NCBI GenBank assembly: GCA_034412795.1
Contig: DAOUMD010000283.1
Location: forward strand, 1 to 64,000
Origin: JAUVPY01 sp034412795
GTDB taxonomy: Bacteria; Chloroflexota; Anaerolineae; 4572-78; NAK82
Length of the DNA stretch: 64,000 bases
Direction: 5' to 3'
Shown: piece after piece, positions 1-8,832 of the stretch
How positions within the stretch are numbered: the first letter of the stretch is position 1
Layout: each line of letters opens with the position of its first letter
Position numbers and translations under genes: made by a program
Notes under the pieces: model-generated
Database searches by the model: none
Told to the model about the DNA's origin: nothing
What the model saw: only the letters and a program-made list of their open reading frames with translations

Positions 1-1132
1 GGGGCCAGGCGACGACGCTTCGCAAGATCGTGGTTGTAGCCTCCCAATCTTGTCGGGAGAGCAGCATTGGAAGAACGCCTATGGCCCACCACAGCAGCAG
101 AAAGCGAGGCGTCGCCTTTTTTATCTGATAAAGGCATACCGGCAGCCCTATCAGGAAACCCAAAGCCAGTAGCACATTCAGGGCTGGCCACCCCCCCAGC
201 CAGGTGCCGCCCAGGAGGTGGATGCGTAATAGCCCTATCAAGTTGCCAGTAAGCGTTTGTAGCGGGGCGTCTCCGGCAAGAATAGAAATCGTCCCGGTCC
301 GGCCGATAAGGGCTTGTGGATTTTGATAAAAATAAAAAGCTAATGGAATAATGGTAAACGCGCCTGTCAGACCGAAGATCAGGAAATCCGTGATTTTCCG
401 TTTGAGACCTGATCTGGTCCCTACCAGTTCGACGGCGACGAACGCGACGAACAGCAGTGGGAGCAGACGGGCCGCCAGGTAAGTATACAAGGTGAGGCCC
501 AATAGAAACCCGGCGCCGACCAGCCACCATCGTCGGTAGGATGTCGTCTCGGTGCCGCCGACGTTTGAAGGTGTGCGGGCCGGGCTGACGTACCAGCCTT
601 GCCAGAAGCACCAAACCAGTCCCAGCAGCAACGCTGGCAGCAGGATCGCCCGCAACGCTACCCGGCTGAAAAAAATATGCCAGTAGGATATAGCCAGACC
701 GATGGCAGCCAGCAGACTAACCACGTTCAACGTAGGTGCGAACCCTTGTGCTCGCCTTGGTGGCAGAACCAGGTCATTCAACCCCAGGCGTTTTCCAACT
801 GCGTACATAAGGGGGATAGTCAGGCTGCCAACCAGGGCTGAGGCGAATCTTAAGGAAAAAACTGAGATGCCGTAGAGCTGCAAGGCTAGCGATTGAAGGT
901 AGAAGAAAAGAGTCTCCCGCCCGAAGTTGTTTTGTAGAAAGGGGGTGAGCCAACCCGCCCGGAAGAGCCGCAGCGCGTCTATGCCATTGACAGCCTCGTC
1001 GAGACTCAGTGAGAGGGGGAGGTTGTTCAGGTTTGTTACGCGCAGCCCAAAGCCAATCATCATAACTAGACATAAATATATTATCTCTGCTGGGGACTGA
1101 GATGTGTTAACGGATGGCTTAGTTCTGGCCAT
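1..1132 (-). CDS. GT39-like membrane glycosyltransferase, 3' end outside window
   Basis: An open frame starting at ATG 1132 stays open to base 1, giving about 377 residues. The protein begins with a short cytoplasmic tail, a first membrane segment, then a periplasmic loop with the Asp-Glu pair (SLDEAVNGIDALRLF) typical of GT-C/GT39 enzymes, which transfer sugars from lipid-linked donors. Several more membrane helices follow. The loop and the GRETLFFYLQSLALQL segment closely match the gene at 4293-6773. It is the last visible member of the minus-strand glycosyltransferase chain, 50 bases after its neighbour. No strong ribosome site is seen. The C-terminal beta modules expected from the neighbours would lie outside the window. 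The substrate is unknown. Confidence 0.8.
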   Translation of the reverse strand, partial: MARTKPSVNTSQSPAEIIYLCLVMMIGFGLRVTNLNNLPLSLSLDEAVNGIDALRLFRAGWLTPFLQNNFGRETLFFYLQSLALQLYGISVFSLRFASALVGSLTIPLMYAVGKRLGLNDLVLPPRRAQGFAPTLNVVSLLAAIGLAISYWHIFFSRVALRAILLPALLLGLVWCFWQGWYVSPARTPSNVGGTETTSYRRWWLVGAGFLLGLTLYTYLAARLLPLLFVAFVAVELVGTRSGLKRKITDFLIFGLTGAFTIIPLAFYFYQNPQALIGRTGTISILAGDAPLQTLTGNLIGLLRIHLLGGTWLGGWPALNVLLALGFLIGLPVCLYQIKKATPRFLLLWWAIGVLPMLLSRQDWEATTTILRSVVAWP

Positions 1133-1182
1133 ATTCACGTCCGTTTTCAAGGAACGATGATTTCTTCGTCCAATCGTATCAC

Positions 1183-4100
1183 CTAACGAACTGTGATTTC
1201 TTGTTCTAGCGGGATGTGGTCACCGGTTGGCCTCCCTTGGTCGTCAAGCACGGGCAATCGCTGGCCGGTTGCAGGGTCATACAGTCCAATCACAACTTCA
1301 TAGTCGCCCGGCGGCGTTGGGGGCGGGATAGGTATCTGGACAGCATCTTGGATGACTTCCCCGGCATCCCAAAGCGACGTGGGATAAGCCCCATCGGCCG
1401 GTGGGCGGTCCATCTGGGCCACGATGGTTCCGGGTTTCCCCGTTATCCCCCCTGTCGAGTCACGTATGTGGACAAAGGTAGTGTAATCCGCCGGCAACGG
1501 CGCGTCAACCCGCCAATAGAGTGTCAATTCCAATACCTCGCCATCCAGGCTCATGTTATAGCCCAGGAATGTGACCAGGTCCGCCAGGTTAATGGAGCCA
1601 GGGTGCGCCGGGGACGGATTCTTGACCGTGATCCCTGGTGGCGGTCCGCCGACTTTGATGGGGGCGATGGTCACGTTGTTGGCATCCAAGGCCGTTCCAT
1701 TCTGCACCAACGGTAGATGCCAGCTCTGGCCGGCGGCTTCAACGTACAGCCCCAGATCCAGGCGATAGACGCCCGGCGGGGCGGATGGGTCCACGGGTAC
1801 CAGGTATTCGTCGCGGACGACTTCGCCTGGCGTCCACAACGCTGTGCTGTAGTAGTCTTGCGGCACGCGGTCACGCCCGCCCCATTGGTGCATATCGGCG
1901 TCGTAAAGCAGGTGGTTGGAGACGATATAGTGTTGATCTATCGGGCGCAGCGCCTGCCAGTAGACGGTGATGGGAAGTGCTCCCCCGGGTTGTGTTTTTC
2001 GGTCCGGGAAGTCGTAGCCCAGCAGAGTTATCTCGTCCCCAAAGTTGGCGTGCACTTCAGCCGACATAGACGGCACGTCGAAGTTGCGCGGCCGGACCTG
2101 GGTGCGCAATACAGGCTCGCTTTCAATCCTGTGACCAGTTTCCTTCACGCGTAGCCTGTATTCGCCGCTGGGCCAGTAAGCGTCAACAAGAAAAATGTAT
2201 GTATCACCTGCCTGAGTCTGGGGGAAGCGTTGTGTACCATCCGGACCGACCAACGAAATCTCGGTTTGACCTTTAAGATCCGAGGTGGGAGATTGGGCGA
2301 AGGTAATGGGTATCGCGGCCCGGTAGCGATATTCCGGTACGCCAGTGACCGGTTGGCCGGCTTGCCATATGTCAAAGTTAACAGATTGCTCGCCTGTGGT
2401 TTCAAGAGAATAAAGCGGCGCGCGTGCGGGGGAGGACGGGAGTGTTACGTCAGCCAGGCTGAGTTTGTCTTGGTTGCCAGATGATGGGACCGTCTCAGTG
2501 GGTGATTGAAGGCGCAGCACCAGGCGATAATCCCCGCCTGCGATGCCCGCCAGCGGCAGCCAAATCGTGTCGCGGATCACTTCGCCGGGTTCCCAGGCCC
2601 GAGTGGGGTAGCGTCCATCTGCCGGGTGCCCCAACCACAAACTGCGTATCATCCCCTCCTGATCTACCAGGGATAGCTCTACCAGGTAGTCTTGGTTGGT
2701 GTGAGCCAGGCTGTGCCAGATAAGGGTAACCGGCAGCGCACCGTATGGGTTGACCTCACCGATCTCGTAGCCGACCAACTCGATCCCCTCCTCGAAGGCT
2801 ACGTGGAGTGGGTTGGGTATGCCCTCAAGCGCATTGGATGCCGTGCGGACCGGAAGCCGGGGTGGGAAACCCGGCAGAATGAAACCGAACATGCTCACCA
2901 GGCTGAAGACCAGCAATATGCCTGCCAGAACTGGATCGGCGAAACGGCGATGTGGTGCTGGAAACCACGCGGCCACACCACAGGTAACAAGCACGCCCAC
3001 GGCTGCTGCGGCCGGGAAGAGGATATGCCGTCCTTGCCCGGCCTCGGCTGGGTTGAGCGTCAGGTAGAAGCGCAGCAGGGGGATGGGCAACAGCAATCCA
3101 ATCTGCAGCGCCAGCAGGCCCAATACGGGCCAAGGTAACTCGTCGCCACGACGCCATCCTCGCCACAACCCGATGACAGCCAGAATGCATAATCCCAGAA
3201 GGGCCACTGATAGAACGGCTGTGAGCGTGGCGTTGGCTTCCCTCGGCACAAACCAGAAAGATCGGAAGAGCCTTGTTGCCCAATCCCACAGCCCGGCATC
3301 GCCGGGAGAGAAGGTGGAAGGCCTGCCGGTAAAGAGTGAAGTTACTTGTTCTGTGCTGGTGTCAAAGCTCAGCGGCTTAGCCAGCCCGGCTATTAGTCCT
3401 TGTTCGGGTATTTCATTGAAGTACCATTCAACGTAGATGAACCACCAGGCCGCAACCGCAGCCGCCATAGCACCGAAGATGAAAAATCGGCTGGCCGTCA
3501 TCTCCCAGCTCAGTTCTCTTCGATGGATAGCACGAGCCAACACAACTAAAACTAGTGGAAAGAAGGCCACCACCGTGTACTTGGTGGTCAGGGCCAGCCC
3601 GAACCACAGACCGAGCAAGACGTACGTTCGGCGGCGCTCGGGGTGTCTCCAGGCCTGGAGCAGGGTCAATAGAAAAAGCGCCGACAACAGGCCCAGCAGG
3701 TTGTCATCGTTGACGGACGAGGCGATGAAGTGAAACTGGGGGATAGCAGCCACTAGCGCGGTCACGCCCAGAGCTAGCCAGGGGGCATCGGGTCGAATCC
3801 TCAGGACAATCAAGTAGATGACCACCAGGGTTCCCAGGCTGATCAAGATTGAGATTAGACGAGCCAGGTGCCAACTAAGCACGATGCCCTGATAGGGAAA
3901 TGTCTCGTCATCTGTGTGGATCACCGCGAAAGACAGGAGACCGTCGTTGATGAGTATGTGGCGCGGCGAGAGGTCATTTACCTTCAGGCGAGGTAATACG
4001 TCGTAATCTATCCAGCCAGTGGCAACTCCGGCCAGGATATGGTACAGCATCGGCGAGTCTGACTTGTAGCCAGCGGCTTGCCGTTCGGTCTCGTTACGCG

Positions 4101-4290
4101 GCAGGTGGCCTTCCTCGCCGATGAAACGAATGAGGTCCATGTGGGCCAGTTCATCGGAAGCCTCGCCCAGGGGGTTGAACTGGCCATACATCAAGGTCAC
4201 GACCATGTAAATTGTTAGCAAGGCAAGCAATGCCAGGCGGCTGCGCCCGGCGTTCGGTGGCAAGCTTGGACCCCTGGAGCTTTGCGCCAC
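1183..4290 (-). CDS. Large GT-C/GT39-like membrane glycosyltransferase with four C-terminal beta modules
   Basis: 1035 residues from a GTG start preceded by GAGGTG. Residues 20-470 form a polytopic GT-C-like membrane region whose first loop carries an acidic DELAHMD motif. The rest (about 490-1035) is made of roughly four repeats of a beta-sandwich-like module with recurring signatures: LGY, LPVTLIWxS, YPTRxWxPGEVIRD and PPGDYxLxxGLYDPxTGxRLPV. The chain ends in GDHIPLEQEITVR, almost the same ending as in three neighbours. It starts two bases after the stop of the 4293-6773 gene, so the two are surely cotranscribed. By family it should act on polyprenyl-linked sugars at the outer membrane face; the modules may bind glycans, which is inference. 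Confidence 0.85.
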   Translation of the reverse strand: MAQSSRGPSLPPNAGRSRLALLALLTIYMVVTLMYGQFNPLGEASDELAHMDLIRFIGEEGHLPRNETERQAAGYKSDSPMLYHILAGVATGWIDYDVLPRLKVNDLSPRHILINDGLLSFAVIHTDDETFPYQGIVLSWHLARLISILISLGTLVVIYLIVLRIRPDAPWLALGVTALVAAIPQFHFIASSVNDDNLLGLLSALFLLTLLQAWRHPERRRTYVLLGLWFGLALTTKYTVVAFFPLVLVVLARAIHRRELSWEMTASRFFIFGAMAAAVAAWWFIYVEWYFNEIPEQGLIAGLAKPLSFDTSTEQVTSLFTGRPSTFSPGDAGLWDWATRLFRSFWFVPREANATLTAVLSVALLGLCILAVIGLWRGWRRGDELPWPVLGLLALQIGLLLPIPLLRFYLTLNPAEAGQGRHILFPAAAAVGVLVTCGVAAWFPAPHRRFADPVLAGILLVFSLVSMFGFILPGFPPRLPVRTASNALEGIPNPLHVAFEEGIELVGYEIGEVNPYGALPVTLIWHSLAHTNQDYLVELSLVDQEGMIRSLWLGHPADGRYPTRAWEPGEVIRDTIWLPLAGIAGGDYRLVLRLQSPTETVPSSGNQDKLSLADVTLPSSPARAPLYSLETTGEQSVNFDIWQAGQPVTGVPEYRYRAAIPITFAQSPTSDLKGQTEISLVGPDGTQRFPQTQAGDTYIFLVDAYWPSGEYRLRVKETGHRIESEPVLRTQVRPRNFDVPSMSAEVHANFGDEITLLGYDFPDRKTQPGGALPITVYWQALRPIDQHYIVSNHLLYDADMHQWGGRDRVPQDYYSTALWTPGEVVRDEYLVPVDPSAPPGVYRLDLGLYVEAAGQSWHLPLVQNGTALDANNVTIAPIKVGGPPPGITVKNPSPAHPGSINLADLVTFLGYNMSLDGEVLELTLYWRVDAPLPADYTTFVHIRDSTGGITGKPGTIVAQMDRPPADGAYPTSLWDAGEVIQDAVQIPIPPPTPPGDYEVVIGLYDPATGQRLPVLDDQGRPTGDHIPLEQEITVR

Positions 4291-4292
4291 GT

Positions 4293-6773
4293 TTACCGCA
4301 CCTCAAATGGCGTGATCAACAATAGGCGACCGTTTGGATCTTGTGTGCCGTCGGGCATGTACACCGGCAGGCGCTCCCCTGTCTCCAATACATACATGCC
4401 TATTTCGATCTGGTACTCACCCGGCGGAAGATCGCTCGTGTCGAACCTGTACTCGTCAGGTATTACCTCGCCTGGTTCCCAGATGCCGGTCGGGTAGCTT
4501 CCATTTACAGGCTGGTTGTCCTGTCCTATGACCAATTGACTCGCTTGGTCCAGCAGGTGGATGAAGATGGTGTAATCGATCTGGTCCGGTGTCTGGGCCT
4601 GCCAGTAGAGCGTGAGGGTGAGTTCTGTCGGATCGGCGGCCAATTGGTAGCCCAGCAATTGGGCCACGTCGCCGAAGCCAGCAGGCTGAGTATGTACACC
4701 ATCTGGCGGCTCGGTCACGGGGGGAAGCGGTATCTTGAGCGGGCCGAGATAGATCGTGTCGGGTGTGGGACTGCCTGACACGGGCAGACGCGAGTCGGTC
4801 AGGTAGTCGTAGAAGGCCACTGTCAGCCAATAACGACCGGGTGGAGCTTTGGGGTCTAGCCACAGCAGGCGTACATCGGCCAACTTTTCGCCGGGCTGCC
4901 ACATACTGGTAGGATAGGTGTCTTCAAGCGGTGGACCGTCGGTCTGCGCCCATTGGCGCCCCGAGTCATCTATCAGACGGACCATCAGGTCAAAGTCTTC
5001 GCGCGCCCCGCCGTGCGCCTGCCAGAAGGTTGTGATCCAAAACGGGCTGCCTGGCACCAGATGAAGAGGGGAGCTGCTCTTGCTTGGGCTGTCCAGGCTG
5101 TATCCGAGCACATCGGCCAGCTCAAGGACAGTCGCATTGGCCGGGAAGTCAGCTTGCATCAGGTAGCGCGCCGGGTCAGACGAGGCCGGGAGCAACGCCT
5201 CATACCCGACGACGGTTCCATATCGATCAGTAATTGGCTCATCGCTTGGGGTGGCTTTGCGAAGGATTTTTTTTCCATCAGAGTTTAGAGATGGGAGCAG
5301 CGTGATCCAGCCATCGGGCGAGAGCCGAACCACGGCCGGTGAGTCGGGACTCTCAATCGGTTGAATGAGTCTGATTGGGTCAGGCGACGGGGGGACCGAC
5401 CAGGTTGCCTGCCTCTCGAACTCGCCCGCCAGCAAGAAGCGCAGACTTGGATCTGCGTAGGCCGAGAGAGGTAAGTAAACGATCTCAGTCTGGGCGCTGG
5501 CTGTCACGCTGTCTGCCAGCGCCTGGGTCCCAGCTTGCGGGTCGCGCGTGGTGGGATGGAAGTAATTCCAGAGTGCGGGCAAGCTGCTGAGAGTGATGAC
5601 TAGCAGCCCGGCGATCAGGACGACATTCGTAGAGATTGGCCAGCGGTGGGTGAGCCACGTCGCGATCGCAGCCAGACCCAGTCCCATCAACAGATAGGCT
5701 GCCGGGGCTGCCCCCAGGGACCGCAGAGGATGGGGCGTCTCGGTGGTAAGCACAGCCGGTAAAAGCATGATCAGCCACCAAATAGGCAGCAAACGGTACT
5801 CAAGTTGGCGGAAGTGAGCCAATGCATAACCAAGTCCGATCGCCAATCCGAGCGAGAGTAGCACGGGAAAACGGATAAACCAAAAGAGCGTGCGCCATAG
5901 ACTCAACGCCAGCTCCCTGACCAGTGTTGAGCCACTGTCGGGCTCCAAGACGTTCCAGATCATCACGCTGGCAGCCCGCTCATCAAACATGGCAGGATGG
6001 CGCACATAGTACCATCCTAAAGGGACAAAGACTATGACGGATGCCAGTGCCAGGACACCAATTCCCAGCCAACGTCGTGAGCGCCAGGGCTCTTTAGCGT
6101 CTGGTTTGGTCAGGAGATCAGGCAGGACGACCAAGATCAGTACGAACGGGAGAAATCGCGCTGCCGTATAGGTGTAAGCGTTTAGCCCCAACAACGCCCC
6201 GGCCCCTGCCAGCCAGGGCAGGCTGGCCTTTCGCCAGCCAACCACGAAGAGCCACATCACGCCTACCGAAATTAAGGGCAGGATCGCTGCCCGCAGGCCT
6301 ATGCGGGTTTGGCCCACATCCCATACTGACAGGGCCAGCCCTAACGATGCCCAGGCTGGCGCCCACCTTGACAACGGGCTGTCTTTATTAGCCAGGAGAG
6401 TCCGGGCAAAGCCGTACAGCAGAGGCACGGTCAATGCTCCTGCCAGCGCGCCAGGTAGCCTCAGGGCGAAGCTATTCACCCCCAAGCCACGGATTGCGAG
6501 GGCCTGTAAGTAAAGAAAAAGCGGCTCTCGTCCTCCGTTTGTGGGGAAGAAGATCGGGGTCACGCCTCGCCGGATCACACGCAACGCGTCTAGCCCATTG
6601 TAAGCCGGGTCAAAGTAGGGGATCGGCCACAAGTTGCCCAGACGATACAGGTGCGTGAAGAAAGCAATTAGCGTTATTAACAAGGCCAACACCCAGACGA
6701 GCCAATCTCGTTTGGGGCCGGAGATTTGCCTGGTCGCTTTTGGGGAAATTTGATATTGGGTTTGATCGTTCAT
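4293..6773 (-). CDS. GT39-like membrane glycosyltransferase with two C-terminal modules
   Basis: 826 residues. The first luminal loop carries YFDPAYNGLDALRVIRRG, matching the partial gene at the left edge, and about ten membrane helices follow to near residue 440. A short linker domain is followed by two of the shared beta modules (signatures YPTSMWQPGEKLADV and YPTGIWEPGEVIPD). The start ATG overlaps the stop of the upstream gene at 6770-6773 (ATGA), indicating translational coupling. The GT-C family uses lipid-phosphate-linked sugar or mannose donors; the acceptor cannot be told here. Confidence 0.85.
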   Translation of the reverse strand: MNDQTQYQISPKATRQISGPKRDWLVWVLALLITLIAFFTHLYRLGNLWPIPYFDPAYNGLDALRVIRRGVTPIFFPTNGGREPLFLYLQALAIRGLGVNSFALRLPGALAGALTVPLLYGFARTLLANKDSPLSRWAPAWASLGLALSVWDVGQTRIGLRAAILPLISVGVMWLFVVGWRKASLPWLAGAGALLGLNAYTYTAARFLPFVLILVVLPDLLTKPDAKEPWRSRRWLGIGVLALASVIVFVPLGWYYVRHPAMFDERAASVMIWNVLEPDSGSTLVRELALSLWRTLFWFIRFPVLLSLGLAIGLGYALAHFRQLEYRLLPIWWLIMLLPAVLTTETPHPLRSLGAAPAAYLLMGLGLAAIATWLTHRWPISTNVVLIAGLLVITLSSLPALWNYFHPTTRDPQAGTQALADSVTASAQTEIVYLPLSAYADPSLRFLLAGEFERQATWSVPPSPDPIRLIQPIESPDSPAVVRLSPDGWITLLPSLNSDGKKILRKATPSDEPITDRYGTVVGYEALLPASSDPARYLMQADFPANATVLELADVLGYSLDSPSKSSSPLHLVPGSPFWITTFWQAHGGAREDFDLMVRLIDDSGRQWAQTDGPPLEDTYPTSMWQPGEKLADVRLLWLDPKAPPGRYWLTVAFYDYLTDSRLPVSGSPTPDTIYLGPLKIPLPPVTEPPDGVHTQPAGFGDVAQLLGYQLAADPTELTLTLYWQAQTPDQIDYTIFIHLLDQASQLVIGQDNQPVNGSYPTGIWEPGEVIPDEYRFDTSDLPPGEYQIEIGMYVLETGERLPVYMPDGTQDPNGRLLLITPFEVR

Positions 6774-8668
6774 CGAATAATGACTTCTTGCTCTAGCTGG
6801 ATGTGGTCACCCGTTGGCTCTCCGCCCTCATTGACCACTGGCAGCCGCGCGCCCGACGCAAGATCGTAAAACCCGACCAGCAGATGATACTCACCAGGCG
6901 GTGCATCCTCTTTCACCGGAATTAGATATTGGTCGAATACAGTTTCACCGGTCGTCCATTCGGTAGTAGGATAGCTGCCCCGGACCGGCGGGTTGTCCCA
7001 TTGCCCCCAGAGCGTTCCATCTGAGCCGATTAGGTGAGTGAAGACGGTGTAATCCTTCGTCGGCGGGTGCTCTGCGTACCATACCAGCGTCAGAGGAATC
7101 GATCCTCCTGCTTCCACGCTCACCGGCGTTTCTCCATCCCCGAGATGAAACCCATTCAGATGGAGGCCGTCCACGAAACTGGCCGTTTGTGGCCTCATCG
7201 TCTCCAAGAAGCTTGTGGGGGATTGGTATAGACCGATATGCACGATGCGGAAGAAGGTTTGATCCAGGCGCACGCTGTGCTGATCCAACCAAGGTTCCAC
7301 CTGGTGTGAGACGGGCCAATCGGCTGGTGCGGCTGGAACCAGCCAGACCCGCGGGTGATTCTCGAATACGCCCTGTAGCTCCTCTACCGCTTCGGGTAGC
7401 ATTGTCACCGGCCCGCGCGAGATTACCAGGTATGTTGGTAGCCGGTCCTCATTATAATATTGAATGGTCGGTAATGGCGCCGTATAGATTAATGCGTCTC
7501 CGGGACGTGCCTCGTGAGCAATGTAATCCAGTATCTCGCGCCACGGGGGGCTCTTGGCGAATTGGGGGTTGTAGTAGTAATTGGATAGAGCCACCCCTCC
7601 TGATATCAGCAATGCGCTAAAAAGTATCAGCGACGTTACTGCTAGCCAGTCGCGGCGAAGGTCCAGCAGCCATACCCATCCCGCACCGATCAGTAAATAG
7701 AAGGCGGGGCTGGCTATGATCAGATAACGTTCGTCGAAGACAGGTTTGAGTTGAGATGCGATGTATACGCCAACCAGCGGTACTAAGAGGTAAAGTAGAA
7801 GCAACAACGCAGCCGACCGACGTTTTCCCCACAGGCCTATGGCTCCCAGGCAAAGGAAGGGTAAGAATAGAAATGCGTTTGCCCAGGCGATTTCGGACCC
7901 TAAGAGTTGCCCGCCGGCGAAGGCCGTCAGCGGACGCCATAGGGAGTCTGCAATGCCCACTGTTTCGCCATATCCGCGATAACCTATCAGTAGTTGCTGG
8001 ATGGACAACAGCCAGGGTAAGAAAAGCAACCCGGCAACGATGCCGACAGTTGCATATCGCCAGGGAAATCTATGTTGCCGCCAACTATCCCATGCGACGA
8101 ACGAGCCTTGGAACATGACAACCAGTGCCGCGGAGTAGTGAGTGTACATAGCTCCTAGTACGATTAGCCCGTATACGATCCAATCACGCCAGCGCGCTTG
8201 TTTAAGCGCGCGCCATAAACTGATTGTAGACAACATACCCAGCAACGTCACCAGCGGGTAGGAACGGGCGTCCTGGGCGTAGAAGATTTGGTATGGGTTG
8301 ACGGCGATCAAGAAGGCGGCTATGACACCTAACCTGGCATTGAACAAGGTTCGCCCCAGGGTTGCTACCGGAGCTACTAGCAGCACGCCGGTAACGACTG
8401 AAGCAAATCTTAATGCAAATTCGGTGTCGCCCGTCCAGGAGATCCAGCCATGCATGAGTGTGTAATAGAGGGGCGGGTGAAACTCCGTTACTCTCAGAAA
8501 CTCGATGAGCTCAGCTAACGCTTCGGTGCCGAAGACATATGTGGAGCCTTCATCACCGCGCAGGCTGTGATATCCCAGTCGGTATACACGCAGCGCGAAC
8601 GATAGGAGCAAAATGACGACGAGAATGAGGCGATAGTGGTACTTGAGGCGTGGGTAATGCCTTTCCAT
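6770..8668 (-). CDS. GT39-like membrane glycosyltransferase with one C-terminal module
   Basis: 632 residues from ATG 8668. A longer frame exists to 8836, but that extra part overlaps a remnant of another gene read in a different frame, so the inner start is preferred. The first loop has SLRGDEGSTYVFG (the Asp-Glu pair), and helices continue to about residue 400. A single C-terminal module carries YPTTEWTTGETVFD and ends GDHIQLEQEVIIR. It is clearly paralogous to the next gene upstream (8833-10839), both in the loop and in the stretch YYYNPQFAKSPPWREILDYI/YYANETFAKSPAWREMADYV. This pair arose by tandem duplication. Confidence 0.85.
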   Translation of the reverse strand: MERHYPRLKYHYRLILVVILLLSFALRVYRLGYHSLRGDEGSTYVFGTEALAELIEFLRVTEFHPPLYYTLMHGWISWTGDTEFALRFASVVTGVLLVAPVATLGRTLFNARLGVIAAFLIAVNPYQIFYAQDARSYPLVTLLGMLSTISLWRALKQARWRDWIVYGLIVLGAMYTHYSAALVVMFQGSFVAWDSWRQHRFPWRYATVGIVAGLLFLPWLLSIQQLLIGYRGYGETVGIADSLWRPLTAFAGGQLLGSEIAWANAFLFLPFLCLGAIGLWGKRRSAALLLLLYLLVPLVGVYIASQLKPVFDERYLIIASPAFYLLIGAGWVWLLDLRRDWLAVTSLILFSALLISGGVALSNYYYNPQFAKSPPWREILDYIAHEARPGDALIYTAPLPTIQYYNEDRLPTYLVISRGPVTMLPEAVEELQGVFENHPRVWLVPAAPADWPVSHQVEPWLDQHSVRLDQTFFRIVHIGLYQSPTSFLETMRPQTASFVDGLHLNGFHLGDGETPVSVEAGGSIPLTLVWYAEHPPTKDYTVFTHLIGSDGTLWGQWDNPPVRGSYPTTEWTTGETVFDQYLIPVKEDAPPGEYHLLVGFYDLASGARLPVVNEGGEPTGDHIQLEQEVIIR

Positions 8669-8676
8669 AATCTGGT

Positions 8677-8828
8677 TTATTGGTGAGTCTTTCTCGGTTC
8701 GTGGGGTCTTCTGCGTTTTCGGCGTATCCAGATCCAGAAACCTACGACGGCCACGACACCCAGCGTTGTCCCACTGATGGCGGCTCCCCATATAAACGTC
8801 CCAGGCTGGTAGATAAATTCCACGTCGT
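8677..8828 (-). pseudogene. C-terminal remnant of a YfhO-like protein gene
   Basis: Between the two paralogous GT39 genes, the minus strand holds about 50 codons ending in TAA at 8677-8679. They encode EFIYQPGTFIWGAAISG followed by a hydrophobic helix with GFWIWIRRK. This is strikingly like the last residues of the YfhO-like protein encoded at 10836-13400 (FFRPVTFIWGAVISG, then GFWIWLRRK). The remnant has no start of its own. It stands at the position relative to its GT39 neighbour that the full YfhO-like gene holds relative to the next one. Confidence 0.8.
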
Positions 8829-8832
8829 TCGT